A DNA stretch of 54,872 nt from an uncultured beta proteobacterium (GCA_903885665.1 CAISJL010000158.1:1-54872); one strand, 5' to 3'. Positions 17,692 to 27,789 are shown, counted from the stretch's first letter. Translations and numbers: made by a program. The notes: generated by a model not told the origin, from the sequence alone.

Positions 17692-18837
17692 CTACCTTCC
17701 TAAAGGATCGGTTACCGCGTTATACCCGTATCGACTCTCTGCATCATCACCTTTTAAGCTGTCTTTATTGGGCTCGCCAAGGTATCGATCTCCCCGTTTT
17801 GCTGATTGTTCGGTAGCGCTGCGTACACGAGAGGCACGAGTGTCTTGGTAGAGAGTGAATGCCTGCTGTGGGTCCGATTCGGCCACTAAGCAACGGGTTA
17901 AAATCATTGCATCTTCTAGGGCGTTGGCTGCACCCTGACCAATAAAGGGTAACATTGGATGCGCAGCATCCCCCAATAAGACTACTCTGCCAGAATGCCA
18001 CTGCTCTAGCCACGGACGACCAAACAATCCCCACTTAAACACTTGTCCCAGTGCGGGGCGTGAGATGATTTCCCGAGTGTCTGCATCAAAACTAGAAAAT
18101 TCATTGAGAAATTCACCCATAGGTGCAGGTATATTCCAACCCTCTGCTTCCCAATGATCGCGATGAGCGACGGCAATAAAATTAAGTAACTCACCTCGAC
18201 GCACTAAGTAACGATTAATGTGTCGTCCTTGTCCAAAGGCAACGACAGACTCATGTAAATGTGGTGGTAGATCTGAGGTGTTTACAAGTCCACGCCAGGC
18301 TACAAAGCCAGCAAAAACCGGTGGTGCTGGATTGAATAAAGTCTCTCGTATTGAAGAGCGAATGCCATCAGCTGCGATCACAATATCCGCGCGCGCAACC
18401 CGACCATCTGTAAAGTGAATATCTACATGATTACTCAGAGATTCCAGGCCTTTAATATCTGCGTTAAGTTGCAGTGTGTTTGGCGCAATCTCAGCTAGAC
18501 GAAGGAGCATAGCATGTTGCAAATCCCAGCGATGGAGTCGCATGTAAGGAGACCCAAAAAGCTCACGATAATTCTTAGGCGTCACCTGCATAATCACTTC
18601 GCCATTTTTGTAATGAAGAAATTCAGTTTTAGCTGGTGTGACAGAGGTTTGCTCTAATTGTGTGCCCAGGCCAATGTGATAGAGTACTCGTGTCGCATTG
18701 GGTGCGAGGGTGATGCCAGCTCCAAGATCGACTAGCTGGGGGGAGCGTTCATAAACGGTGACTTTAAAACCTTCTTGAATCAAGGCTAGTGCACTTGCCA
18801 GTCCGCCAATACCGCCGCCAATAATGGCAATATTCAT
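17692..18837 (-). CDS. FAD-dependent monooxygenase (aromatic-ring hydroxylase type)
   Basis: 381 residues, soluble. The FAD Rossmann fold opens the protein (IAIIGGGIGGLASALAL). The middle DG motif is IAADGIRSSIRE, and the second flavin motif is LLGDAAHPMLPFIGQGA (about 287-303). This is the PHBH/salicylate hydroxylase class, which uses NAD(P)H and O2 to hydroxylate a substrate. The closest feel is 3-hydroxybenzoate 6-hydroxylase or salicylate 1-hydroxylase, but specificity cannot be read here. It has no aromatic-pathway neighbours: it is convergent with a Bug receptor and divergent from trkA. An ATG start with a glycine-rich N-terminus supports the given start. Confidence 0.88.
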   Translation of the reverse strand: MNIAIIGGGIGGLASALALIQEGFKVTVYERSPQLVDLGAGITLAPNATRVLYHIGLGTQLEQTSVTPAKTEFLHYKNGEVIMQVTPKNYRELFGSPYMRLHRWDLQHAMLLRLAEIAPNTLQLNADIKGLESLSNHVDIHFTDGRVARADIVIAADGIRSSIRETLFNPAPPVFAGFVAWRGLVNTSDLPPHLHESVVAFGQGRHINRYLVRRGELLNFIAVAHRDHWEAEGWNIPAPMGEFLNEFSSFDADTREIISRPALGQVFKWGLFGRPWLEQWHSGRVVLLGDAAHPMLPFIGQGAANALEDAMILTRCLVAESDPQQAFTLYQDTRASRVRSATEQSAKRGDRYLGEPNKDSLKGDDAESRYGYNAVTDPLGR

Positions 18838-19082
18838 GTCGTCAACTTTCTCTGTGTGAACCAGTTGGAATGGTTGATAGAGTGATTAATTCCAAATTGT
18901 AGGAATTTTACATGATAGCGCATGAGTTCAGTGCCTGCCTGTTGCATTATTTATTAAAAACCCGGAATGTTGATGGTGATTGATAACTGATAATTTGCTT
19001 TTAAGTGACCTTGCTAAAATGGTATCCTCAGAACGTTCAGCGAGCGAGGACTAGTTCTGAATTTAATTAAAGGTAGACGGCA
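18838..19082. promoter_or_regulatory. Divergent spacer upstream of trkA
   Basis: This 245-base gap separates the monooxygenase from trkA. A CAGAAC/GTTCTG inverted repeat at about 19029-19059 lies near the trkA start and could form a leader hairpin. AAAGGTAGACGGCA precedes the trkA ATG and supplies its ribosome-binding site. No clear sigma-70 promoter was found. Confidence 0.35.
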
Positions 19083-20459
19083 ATGAAAAAGGTAATTATT
19101 TTAGGTGCTGGTCAAGTGGGTGGCATAGTGGCTGCCAATCTGGTTAGTGAAAAGACAGATATTACAGTTGTAGACTTAAATTCAGAGAAATTACAAAAGC
19201 TTTCAGAGCGACTCGATTTAAGAGTGGTTGTTGGTAACGCTGGTCATCCTGCAATCTTGCAGGAGGCGGGAATTGAGGATTGTGAACTATTGGTTGCCGT
19301 CACCGAAAAAGATGAAATCAATATGCTGGCTTGTCAGATTGCTTCTAAAGTTTTTTCGGTGCCAGATCGGGTTGCTCGAATTAGATCGAACGAATATTTG
19401 AAAGACACCAGACTCTCTGTGCAAGAAATGTTTGATATTAATCATGTAATTTGCCCAGAGCAAATAATAACCGACTACATTTGTAAATTAGTTGAATACC
19501 CAGAGGCATTGCAGGTTTTAGAGTTTGCCAATGGTGCGCTGAGCATGGTGAGTATTAAAGCATTAGAGGGCGGGTTCTTAGTTGGTCAGCCGATTTCAAA
19601 TTTAAATGTTCACCTAAAAGAGACCGAATCACGCATCGTCGCTATATTTAGGAATAATCAATCTGTTGTCCCTGATGGCGGTACGCTCATAGAGTCTGGT
19701 GATGAGGTGTTTTTCTTAGCAAAAACTCAAGACATGCGTAACGTCATGTACGAAATGCGCAAAATGGATAGGCCTATTAAACAAATTATGATTGCAGGAG
19801 GCTCTGATATTGGCTATCGCTTGGCAAGCACGCTAGAGGCTGACCGAAAAATAAAAATTATAGAGCCGAGTGAAGTGAGAGCTAAGTATCTTGCAAATAA
19901 TTTGAAGAGCGCTTTGGTTATTCGAGGTAATGAAACTGATAAGAATTTGTTAAACGAGGAGCGCGTAGAGGGTGTTGATTTATTTATTGCGGCCTCTAAT
20001 AATGATGAACGCAATATTATTTCGTCGTTGTTGGCAAAGCGCTTGAAGGTGCGTAAAGTCATTGCACTGATCCATGAAAGCGCTTACGTAGATCTGTTAG
20101 AGGAAAGTAATATTGATATTGTTATTGGCTTAGCCGAAGCGACGATTGGTTCTGTATTGTCACATATCAGGCAAGGTGATGTAACGCGGGATCATAGCTT
20201 AAGAAAAGGTGCTGCCGAAGCGTTGGAGATTATTGCCCATGGCAATAGCTCTACCAGTAAATGTGTAGGGCGTAAGGTGCAGGATATTGATTGGCCTGAA
20301 AATACGCAATTAGGCTCCATTATTAGAAATCAAGAAGTATTAATGGCACATCATGATACGGTGATTGAGTCTGATGATCATCTGATTATTTTTGTAGCTA
20401 ATAAGAAGATGGTTCCTATGGTTGAAAAATTATTGCAAGTCAGTAAATTTCATATATAG
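19083..20459 (+). CDS. trkA: Trk potassium uptake system regulatory protein TrkA
   Basis: 458 residues, the standard length. It is a peripheral cytoplasmic protein that binds NAD(H) and gates the TrkH/TrkG potassium channel. Two RCK repeats are visible. The first starts KKVIILGAGQVGGIVAANL (1-20) with acidic VVDLN ending strand two. The second starts around residue 235 with IMIAGGSDIGYRLA. Each is followed by a TrkA-C domain (about 140-220 and 370-450). The second glycine motif is G-G-S-D-I-G rather than a perfect GxGxxG, which is usual. The gene is followed after 12 bases by trkH, forming a complete K+ uptake operon. Confidence 0.96.
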   Translation: MKKVIILGAGQVGGIVAANLVSEKTDITVVDLNSEKLQKLSERLDLRVVVGNAGHPAILQEAGIEDCELLVAVTEKDEINMLACQIASKVFSVPDRVARIRSNEYLKDTRLSVQEMFDINHVICPEQIITDYICKLVEYPEALQVLEFANGALSMVSIKALEGGFLVGQPISNLNVHLKETESRIVAIFRNNQSVVPDGGTLIESGDEVFFLAKTQDMRNVMYEMRKMDRPIKQIMIAGGSDIGYRLASTLEADRKIKIIEPSEVRAKYLANNLKSALVIRGNETDKNLLNEERVEGVDLFIAASNNDERNIISSLLAKRLKVRKVIALIHESAYVDLLEESNIDIVIGLAEATIGSVLSHIRQGDVTRDHSLRKGAAEALEIIAHGNSSTSKCVGRKVQDIDWPENTQLGSIIRNQEVLMAHHDTVIESDDHLIIFVANKKMVPMVEKLLQVSKFHI

Positions 20460-20471
20460 GGATTATTCATA

Positions 20472-21932
20472 ATGATTCGATTTGCTTCAGTTCTAAATTT
20501 GTTGAGTATTGTGATTGTCATTATTGCAGTATTAATGTTGATACCATACTCAATATCAGTTTATTACCAAGACGGTGTCAGCTTTGCTTTTCTGGAGTCA
20601 TTTATCCTCACCATGGTGGTAGGATTGCTAACGTGGGCAATAACTATGCGTTTGTCTAAGGGCCAAGAAATCCAGATTAGAGAGGGTTTCTTATTGGCTT
20701 TGTTGTCGTGGTTAGTTATACCTGCTTTATCTGCGATCCCCTTGTTGTTGGCAATCCCTGGGTTATCCTTCACGGATGCCTATTTCGAAACTATGTCTGG
20801 TTTGACTACAACTGGGGCAACGGTTTTAACGGGTCTTGATCATTTGGCAGTATCGATTAACTTCTGGCGAACGTTTTTGGTCTGGTTAGGGGGCATGGGT
20901 GTTGTTGTGTTGGCTGTTGCATTAATGCCGTTATTGGGAGTGGGCGGGCATCAGGCTTTTAAGGCTGAAACACCAGGGCCTATGAAGGATGAAAAAATAA
21001 CGCCACGCATTACCCAGACCGCCAAAGGATTGTGGATTGTCTATTCTATTATTACTGTAGCTTGTATTGTATCGCTATGTTTGGCAGGCATGCCTACCAT
21101 GGACTCGATTATGCATACTTTTTCAATTATGGGTTTGGGTGGATTTTCTTCGCATGACGATAGTTTTGGTTTTTTCAAGTCGCCCGCTATGGAGAGTGTG
21201 GCTATTGTTTTTATGTTAATTGCGGGAGTGAATTTTGCAACACATTTTGTTTCATTTTCCAAAAAAAGTGTCAAGCCCTACATTGCTGATATAGAAGCGC
21301 ATGCTTTTCTGATTCTAATGGTTTTCAGTATTATTCTCGTATCTATCGTGTTGTGGGTGCATCAGTTCTATGATGATTATTTAACAGCCCTACGGCATGC
21401 GGCGTTTAATGTGGTCTCTATTGCCACCACAACAGGGCTTGTAACAGTTGACTATAATTTGTGGCCAATTTTTGCACCAATATTTATGATCTTATTATCT
21501 TGTTTCGCAACCTGCGCAGGCTCTACCGGCGGTGGTATCAAAATGATAAGAGCTCAATTATTGTTGAAGAAGAGTCAGGGCGAGATATTACGATTGATAC
21601 ACCCTCATGCGGAGATTGTGGTAAAGCATAATAATCAGCCGATTCAAACTAAAATTTTATATTCAATTTCTACGTTTTTTTTCTTATATGTGGTCACCAT
21701 TATTTTCTTCACTTTGCTGATGTTGTTATCAGGTTGTGATGTTGTTACTGGCGTTACCGCTGTGGTAGCGAGTATTAACAATATGGGGCCTGGCCTCAAT
21801 TTAGTGGGGCCTGCGACCACTTTTGCTGTTCTGACAGACTTTCAAACTTGGGTTTGTACTTTTTCGATGTTACTTGGCCGGCTCGAGTTGTTTACCTTCT
21901 TAGTGGTTTTGAGTCCACGATTTTGGGATTAG
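20472..21932 (+). CDS. trkH: Trk potassium uptake membrane subunit TrkH
   Basis: 486 residues, normal for TrkH. This multi-spanning inner-membrane protein is the pore of the K+ uptake system and works with TrkA just upstream. Pore loops of the SKT type are recognisable: MSGLTTTGATVL, MGLGGFSSHDDSFG, ATTTGLVTVD and CAGSTGGGIKMIRA, with a further one at INNMGPGLNLVGP. It ends in the typical RLELFTFLVVL and SPRFW. The ATG at 20472 has AGGGA 8-12 bases upstream. The potassium system is encoded with no other transporter subunit, which is normal. Confidence 0.95.
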   Translation: MIRFASVLNLLSIVIVIIAVLMLIPYSISVYYQDGVSFAFLESFILTMVVGLLTWAITMRLSKGQEIQIREGFLLALLSWLVIPALSAIPLLLAIPGLSFTDAYFETMSGLTTTGATVLTGLDHLAVSINFWRTFLVWLGGMGVVVLAVALMPLLGVGGHQAFKAETPGPMKDEKITPRITQTAKGLWIVYSIITVACIVSLCLAGMPTMDSIMHTFSIMGLGGFSSHDDSFGFFKSPAMESVAIVFMLIAGVNFATHFVSFSKKSVKPYIADIEAHAFLILMVFSIILVSIVLWVHQFYDDYLTALRHAAFNVVSIATTTGLVTVDYNLWPIFAPIFMILLSCFATCAGSTGGGIKMIRAQLLLKKSQGEILRLIHPHAEIVVKHNNQPIQTKILYSISTFFFLYVVTIIFFTLLMLLSGCDVVTGVTAVVASINNMGPGLNLVGPATTFAVLTDFQTWVCTFSMLLGRLELFTFLVVLSPRFWD

Positions 21933-21968
21933 CATGCCAATGGATTTACTAACCGAGTGAGGACGCCA

Positions 21969-23591
21969 ATGCATGCTGTGATAGATTGGTTAGATCGTAA
22001 TATTTTTGAATTGGGTCGGCAGATGCGTCTGTCCTATTTGCCGCCTTTGATGGTCTATGTGGCTGCGGGTGTTGCCGGCCTTACCAGTATTGTTGGTATG
22101 TTTTTTGTGAAAGAGCGCCTTGGGCTTTCTGCAGAGTTCTTGGCGGGTCTTGGTTTTTGGGCTGGACTGCCTTGGGTGCTCAAAATGCCGTTGGGTCATT
22201 TAGTTGATTTGATGTGGCGCTGGAAGTCGATATTGGTTTATATAGGCGCATTTTTAATTGCTGTTAGTCTATTAATTATGATTGGTTTGTTGGGCTATCA
22301 GCGTCAAATGACCGCAGTTATGTCTGTTGAAGCTTGGTTTGTATTAACTACATTATTGAGCCCGATTGGCTACGTGGTCCAAGATGTTGTTGCTGATGCT
22401 ATGACAGTAGAGGCTGTGCCTCGTCATGATGAGGCTGGATTGCTACTCGGTGAGGAAGCTCGGCGCTTGATGCACACCACGATGCAAACCCTAGGTCGAG
22501 TTGCCATTATAGGGGGTAGTTTATTGGTCTCGGGTGTTAATGTATTCTTACTGGCTGGTGTGTCGCAGTTGTCTGAGTTGGAAAAAGCGCGTGCTTATCA
22601 AGGGATTTATGAACTTGCTTTGATTATTCCAGCGTTGTCTGTGGCAGGTGTGGTGTTGGCTAGTATTTTATTTTATCGCGAGCGTAAGCGCTTGATTATC
22701 CAGGGCTACTCTCAGGAAGAAGTTAATGCACTCACGCTACACTATGCCCAAAGACCGGACATTAATTGGTTCATTCTTGGGGGTGGGGTGATATTTGCAT
22801 TGGTCTCAGTGGCACTTGGACTGAGTGAAATTCCATACGCCCAGGAGTGGGTTTTTGCGATATCAATGACAATTGTTGTTTTTTTAATCTCTCGTATCAC
22901 CAAAGAATTAGACCCTGACGCTCGGAATGTATTAGTGGGTACTGCTATTGTAATCTTTGTGTTTCGTGCGATGCCTGGCCCGGGTTCAGGTTCAACCTGG
23001 TGGATGATTGATCATTTACAATTTGATCAGCAATTTCTTGCCTCATTATCTTTGATCTCTAGTGCCTTAACCTTATTGGGTATGTTTATTTTTAGACGTT
23101 TTATGGCTGAGCGATCGATTGCTTATATTGTTGGTTTTTTAACAATTGTGGGTTCTATCTTGTCTTTGCCAACCTTAGGTATGTTTTATGGCTTACACGA
23201 ATGGACTTCCGCTCATACGAATGGGATTGTTAACGCCCACTTTATTGCGGTAATTGATACTGCGTTAGAATCACCGCTAGGCCAAATTGCGATGATACCG
23301 ATGCTGGCATGGATTGCTAATTCAGCTCCAGAGAAACTAAAGGCAACTTTTTTTGCGGTGATGGCCTCATTCACGAATTTAGCGCTTTCCGCTTCGCAAT
23401 TAGGAACAAAGTATATGAATAATTTATATACGGTGACTCGTGAAGTGAGAGATCAGGCGACTGGTTTGGTCATTACCCCGGCTGACTACAGTCAGTTGGG
23501 GATATTATTGATTAGCGCAACACTAATCGGACTCATGCTCCCTATGCTTACTATTGTATTGATCCGGATGAGTCGTTATAAAAGCGCTTAG
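21969..23591 (+). CDS. MFS-type permease, BT1/folate-biopterin transporter-like
   Basis: 540 residues from ATG 21969, with about twelve hydrophobic segments. The N-terminal pattern (FFVKERLGLSAEF, GFWAGLPWVLKMPLGHLVD, WRWKSILVY) resembles the BT1 branch of the major facilitator superfamily, where L-P-W-x-x-K-P-x-x-G is typical. The upstream GTG (21957) is in frame, but GTGAGG lies in a good position to be the ribosome-binding site of the ATG. It follows trkH by 36 bases, possibly in the same transcript. The substrate is unknown and the folate/pterin assignment is only family resemblance. It ends 22 bases before the convergent acyl-CoA synthetase. Confidence 0.65.
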   Translation: MHAVIDWLDRNIFELGRQMRLSYLPPLMVYVAAGVAGLTSIVGMFFVKERLGLSAEFLAGLGFWAGLPWVLKMPLGHLVDLMWRWKSILVYIGAFLIAVSLLIMIGLLGYQRQMTAVMSVEAWFVLTTLLSPIGYVVQDVVADAMTVEAVPRHDEAGLLLGEEARRLMHTTMQTLGRVAIIGGSLLVSGVNVFLLAGVSQLSELEKARAYQGIYELALIIPALSVAGVVLASILFYRERKRLIIQGYSQEEVNALTLHYAQRPDINWFILGGGVIFALVSVALGLSEIPYAQEWVFAISMTIVVFLISRITKELDPDARNVLVGTAIVIFVFRAMPGPGSGSTWWMIDHLQFDQQFLASLSLISSALTLLGMFIFRRFMAERSIAYIVGFLTIVGSILSLPTLGMFYGLHEWTSAHTNGIVNAHFIAVIDTALESPLGQIAMIPMLAWIANSAPEKLKATFFAVMASFTNLALSASQLGTKYMNNLYTVTREVRDQATGLVITPADYSQLGILLISATLIGLMLPMLTIVLIRMSRYKSA

Positions 23592-23613
23592 CGACCTTAA
23601 TGTCTTTAAATGA

Positions 23614-25761
23614 TCAATGACGCACAATGAGTGCATCGACTGCAATGAGCCCATCTGCGCTGCAGATAATTGGATTAACATCCAGTTCGCTAATTATTTG
23701 CTGTTGATCGTTTGCAAACTCAGATAATCTCACAATAATATCGGCAAGGGCACTTAAGTCTACAGAATCAGCCCCTCTATACCCCTTGAACAAGGTATGA
23801 CCTTTGAGGGTGTTGAGCATGTTAAGCGCCTGTTCAGTGGTAACTGGCGCGAGTTCCAGTGCGGTATCTTTGAGCAGCTCAACAAAGATGCCGCCGAGAC
23901 CGACTATCACCAAAGGTCCAAAGAGCGGGTCAATACGAACGCCAACCATGATTTCAAGTCCAGGCTTCTGCATGGCTTGCACTAGAACACCATCAATTTT
24001 GGCATTCGGTGCGGCTGATTTGACTTGTACCATCATTTCAGCATAAGCAGTCTTGACTGCATCGGTGGAGTTTAAATTCAGTCGGATACCGCCCACCTCA
24101 GTTTTATGTTGAATATCCGATGATTCGATTTTCAATACTACTGGGAAACCGCATGCCTGTGCGGCAATTGCCGCTTCATCTGCAGAGTGGGTGAGACAAT
24201 CTTCCGTAACCGGTATTCCATAAAGGGCTAGTATACTTTTTGCTTTTCGCTCGCCGATAGATGTTGTCAATGATGCTTTAATCCGTTGGCTGGCATCAGT
24301 GGCTGCATCGATTGATGAGATGCGATGATGTGGGCGTGGCTTTGCAGATTGCTCAGCGCTTCTACGTGCTTCGCGTTTATGCCATGCCGCCAATGTTGCA
24401 TAGCACCGGTCAATGGATTGAAAGCATTGTAAATTTGGATCTAGTTCTGCTTCTGTGACGCCCGGACCATTGATCCATCCGCCTGAGTAGGTTAAGCACA
24501 CGGGTTTACCTAGGCGCTGTCCAGCAGCACTCATGCCCTGTGCTCGTTTGATGCTACCTTGGCTTAAGCTGGTATGTGGTACTACAATCGCACCGTAAGT
24601 GTCACCAGTGATCATTGCTTCTATAGCATTACCCGCAATACTATTGTCTTTTGTTAGCATTGCCGTTAAGTCGCAGGGATTACGTAGTGCGCCATACTCA
24701 GGCACAAATGGTCTGAGTTTAACTTTGGTTGCTTCTGTGGGTTGCGGCATTGGCACGCCATATTTTTCGGCAGCATCGGTTGCTGCTATAAGTGCACCAC
24801 CAGATCCACCAATTGCAGCAACACCGGTAGATTTAAGTGTGCCCACTTTGGCAAAGAAGGATGCAGTTTCTAGTAAGTTTTCAATATGGGGAACGACAAT
24901 GAATCCCGCTCGCTCAAATAGTGCCCAGTAAGCCTCAGTTGATCCAGCAAGAGACCCAGTGTGCGAGAGTGCTGCGGTTGCTGCATCTTTGCCAATACCA
25001 AGTTTACAGATGACCACAGGTTTATTCGCTTTCCAAGCTAACTCACCGGCCTCAAGTAACTGTTTGGGATTTTGCATACCTTCAAATAGACAAGCAATTG
25101 CGGCACAGTTTGGATCCCCAGCTAGAAAAGCAATTTCGTCTGCAATGTTGACATCAGCGCCATTGCCGAAAGTAAGTACGTGACTAAGATTTATGCCGCG
25201 ACGTTCGGCCTGACCCAATGAAAAACCTAATGCGCCAGACTGACTGACCACACCAATACCTGGGCCTCGCGGCTGGTTCATGATCATTTCACCGGATGCA
25301 AAAGAAGTCATTGCCCCGGATATGAAGTTAATAAAACCTAAGCTATTAGGGCCAATTATTTTTATACCGCTTTCTCTGGCGATCGCGCTGATACGCTGCT
25401 GGCTTTTAGTGTGCTCAGCATCCCCTGTTTCTGTGTAGCCCGAGGCAAAGATCACTGCACCGCCAATACCTGCTTTTACGCATTCCAGTAATGCAGGCTC
25501 AATCCCAGCGCGAGGAATTGCAAATACCGCACAATCGGGTGTTACCGGTAATGATGCTAAATTAGGGTAGTAAGTATCCTCGCCAATTTGTTGATAATTG
25601 GGATTAATGCGAAAAATTTGACCACGATAATGCGCCATATTGGCTATTGTTCTTGCCCCAAAGGATTGTGTGTTGGGAGATGCACCAAAAATCGCCACAC
25701 TTTGTGGATCAAATAAGCGCTTAAGTTGAGCGTGTGTGTATACGGGGCGATGAGTGTTCAA
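23614..25761 (-). CDS. ADP-forming acyl-CoA synthetase (acetate-CoA ligase type), fused subunits
   Basis: 715 residues joining alpha and beta parts. The N-terminal CoA-binding domain starts near residue 16 (PQSVAIFGASP). It is followed by succinyl-CoA-ligase-like domains with GPNSLGFIN and VSQSGALGFSLG. The phosphohistidine loop is ALSHTGSLAGS (His267). The C-terminal part (about 500-715) is an ATP-grasp domain with PVVLKIESSDIQHKTEVGG. Such enzymes convert acid, CoA and ATP to acyl-CoA, ADP and phosphate. The start is TTG, two bases after the enoyl-CoA hydratase stop, so the two are translationally coupled. The substrate acid is not predictable. Confidence 0.9.
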   Translation of the reverse strand: MNTHRPVYTHAQLKRLFDPQSVAIFGASPNTQSFGARTIANMAHYRGQIFRINPNYQQIGEDTYYPNLASLPVTPDCAVFAIPRAGIEPALLECVKAGIGGAVIFASGYTETGDAEHTKSQQRISAIARESGIKIIGPNSLGFINFISGAMTSFASGEMIMNQPRGPGIGVVSQSGALGFSLGQAERRGINLSHVLTFGNGADVNIADEIAFLAGDPNCAAIACLFEGMQNPKQLLEAGELAWKANKPVVICKLGIGKDAATAALSHTGSLAGSTEAYWALFERAGFIVVPHIENLLETASFFAKVGTLKSTGVAAIGGSGGALIAATDAAEKYGVPMPQPTEATKVKLRPFVPEYGALRNPCDLTAMLTKDNSIAGNAIEAMITGDTYGAIVVPHTSLSQGSIKRAQGMSAAGQRLGKPVCLTYSGGWINGPGVTEAELDPNLQCFQSIDRCYATLAAWHKREARRSAEQSAKPRPHHRISSIDAATDASQRIKASLTTSIGERKAKSILALYGIPVTEDCLTHSADEAAIAAQACGFPVVLKIESSDIQHKTEVGGIRLNLNSTDAVKTAYAEMMVQVKSAAPNAKIDGVLVQAMQKPGLEIMVGVRIDPLFGPLVIVGLGGIFVELLKDTALELAPVTTEQALNMLNTLKGHTLFKGYRGADSVDLSALADIIVRLSEFANDQQQIISELDVNPIICSADGLIAVDALIVRH

Positions 25762-25763
25762 TC

Positions 25764-26537
25764 TTAGCGACCTTTGAATATAGGTTTACGTTTTTCAGCA
25801 AAAGCCAGTTGTGCTTCTTTTGCGTCCTCAGTATGCGAGAGTTGCTCAGTAATATTCTGTTCGTAGCGATAGCCATCACGTTGTGGCATGTGCTCAACCA
25901 CATTATATGCTTGCTTGGCTAGGCGGATAGCTGTGGGGCTTTTAGCAGCAATCTTACATGCAATTTGCATGGCTTCAGGCATTAATTGATCTTGTGGAAC
26001 GCAGCATTCAATCACGCCAAGTCTATACATTTCCTGGGCTGAAAATCGATCGCCAGTAAATACAATACGTCGACCTCTGGATTTACCTAAAAGTTTATGA
26101 AGCATTGCTGCACCGCCAGCAAGACCAACATCAATTTCGGGCATGCCAAATACTGCGCGATCTGAGGCCATCATCATATCGCAAGCCGCCATTAATCCGA
26201 ATCCAGCACCCAGTGCCGCGCCATTGACTGCAGCAATGACCGGAATCTGGCATTCGCGGATACAGTTGGTATATTCACGCGCAGTTCTATTGTGACGCCA
26301 ATAGTCTCCGGGTTGCGTCACAATGCCAATGCGCTCCTTAATATCCGCACCAGCTGAAAAGGTCCGGCCAGCGCCAGTGAGGATTGCAACACGGACATCA
26401 TCACGATCATTGAATCCATCAAAAATATGCATGATTTCTTGACGAAATTGGGTATTTTGAGCGTTAACGGGTGGACGATCCATAGTGACGATCGCCACGT
26501 ACTCGTTCACTTCAACTTTGATGTATTGATATTGCAT
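25764..26537 (-). CDS. Enoyl-CoA hydratase/isomerase family protein
   Basis: 257 residues from the ATG at 26537, which has GGGGAG five bases upstream; a longer in-frame start at 26567 is less likely. The crotonase fold is clear from ILTGAGRTFSAGADIKE, VNGAALGAGFGLMAACD and FGMPEIDVGLAGG. The second catalytic glutamate (PEIDVG) is present. The position of the first, normally in a C-E-L motif, is glycine (GAGFGL). The enzyme may therefore act as an isomerase or on an unusual enoyl-CoA rather than as a textbook hydratase. It forms an operon with the acyl-CoA synthetase. Confidence 0.88.
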   Translation of the reverse strand: MQYQYIKVEVNEYVAIVTMDRPPVNAQNTQFRQEIMHIFDGFNDRDDVRVAILTGAGRTFSAGADIKERIGIVTQPGDYWRHNRTAREYTNCIRECQIPVIAAVNGAALGAGFGLMAACDMMMASDRAVFGMPEIDVGLAGGAAMLHKLLGKSRGRRIVFTGDRFSAQEMYRLGVIECCVPQDQLMPEAMQIACKIAAKSPTAIRLAKQAYNVVEHMPQRDGYRYEQNITEQLSHTEDAKEAQLAFAEKRKPIFKGR

Positions 26538-26567
26538 TGAACTCCCCTCAATTTTTTGGGTAATCAT

Positions 26568-26808
26568 AGCATGCTCGTATGACTTCCAAATAAACTGGTT
26601 AGCTCAGTAATCCTGATATTATGTTGCCAATAGGTAATTCATGGTAGATTTGCATGCGCCCTATGAGTTCATTCCAATTTAGAGCAACGATTGGTTCGGC
26701 CTATTGCTCCGTAGCTTAGCAATGCATGAGCTGTCAAAATTAAATCAATAATTAAATACATTTAAATAAATGTACATAAATGAAAATAAAGGTATTGTGA
26801 GGAGGGAT
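26568..26808. promoter_or_regulatory. Divergent spacer between enoyl-CoA hydratase and a Bug receptor
   Basis: 241 bases separate the two divergent genes and must carry promoters for both. The rightward gene has AGGAGG immediately before its preferred ATG at 26809. No sigma-70 promoter or known operator could be assigned with confidence. Confidence 0.35.
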
Positions 26809-27789
26809 ATGTTTCGCAAATCATTGTTATATGTTGTGATGGGCCTATTCACACTACAAGCTAATTTTAGGGTTGAAGTGGTAGCACAATCTTACCCGAG
26901 TCGACCGATTCGGTTTATTGTGCCGTATCCACCAGGCGGCACAACGGATATTATTGCTAGAATCGTTGCTCAACGCATGAGTGAAAATATTGGTAAACCG
27001 GTAGTGGTTGATAATCGACCAGGTGCGAACACCATTGTTGGTAGTGAGCTTGCAGCGCGTGCGGCCGCTGATGGATACACCATGTTACTGGGAACATCAT
27101 CGACACTATCAATAAACCCTCATCTATATCGACAGCTCCCTTACGATGTTGCGCGCGACTTCGCGCCTGTTACACAAATTAGCGCGCACTCATACTTTTT
27201 AGTAGCTGGTGCTAGCCTTGCTGCAAATACTGTCCAAGAATTAATTGCATTAGCACGCGTAAAGCCTAATCAATTATCATATGCCTCTACAGGAAATGGC
27301 TCTACTGCACATTTTGGAGGTGCGTTATTAGGGTTGATGGCAGGAGTAAAAATGACCCATGTTCCGTACAAAGGGAACGCGCCTACTATTGTTGATTTGA
27401 TGTCAGGACAGGTTCATTTTACGTTTACTGGATTATCGTCAGTAGCGCCGTTTGTTAAAAATGGGAAATTAAAGTTAATCGCTTTTGCCGCTGACCGTCG
27501 AATGATTGCCTATCCAGATATACCTACAGTGGCTGAAGCAGGTTTTCCTGGGTTTAGATCGGGCACTTGGTTTAGTGTGGTTACGCGTTCTAGAACTGCA
27601 AGGCCCATTATTCACCGACTCAATCAGGAAATCGTGACAGTATTAAAAACGCCGGATACTCGAGAGCGGTTAGAGGCTTTAGGATATGAGCTTGTATTTG
27701 GCACACCTGAAGCGTTGCAAGATTTAATTCAGCAAGAGTCTAAGCGATTTTTTCAGGTGCAAAAAGAAATTAAAATTCAGCTTGAGTAA
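26809..27789 (+). CDS. Bug/TctC family periplasmic substrate-binding protein
   Basis: 326 residues from ATG 26809, chosen because AGGAGG lies directly upstream and because this start gives a normal signal peptide (MFRKSLLYVVMGLF, cut near VVAQ). An in-frame ATG at 26770 adds 13 residues without such a signal. The mature protein begins SYPSRPIRFIVPYPPGGTTD, then VVDNRPGANTIVG and AADGYTMLLG, standard Bug hallmarks, and HVPYKGNAPTIVDLMSGQV. It lies upstream of a convergent, frameshifted Bug gene and divergent to the acyl-CoA operon, so a linked uptake role is plausible. The ligand is unknown. Confidence 0.93.
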   Translation: MFRKSLLYVVMGLFTLQANFRVEVVAQSYPSRPIRFIVPYPPGGTTDIIARIVAQRMSENIGKPVVVDNRPGANTIVGSELAARAAADGYTMLLGTSSTLSINPHLYRQLPYDVARDFAPVTQISAHSYFLVAGASLAANTVQELIALARVKPNQLSYASTGNGSTAHFGGALLGLMAGVKMTHVPYKGNAPTIVDLMSGQVHFTFTGLSSVAPFVKNGKLKLIAFAADRRMIAYPDIPTVAEAGFPGFRSGTWFSVVTRSRTARPIIHRLNQEIVTVLKTPDTRERLEALGYELVFGTPEALQDLIQQESKRFFQVQKEIKIQLE

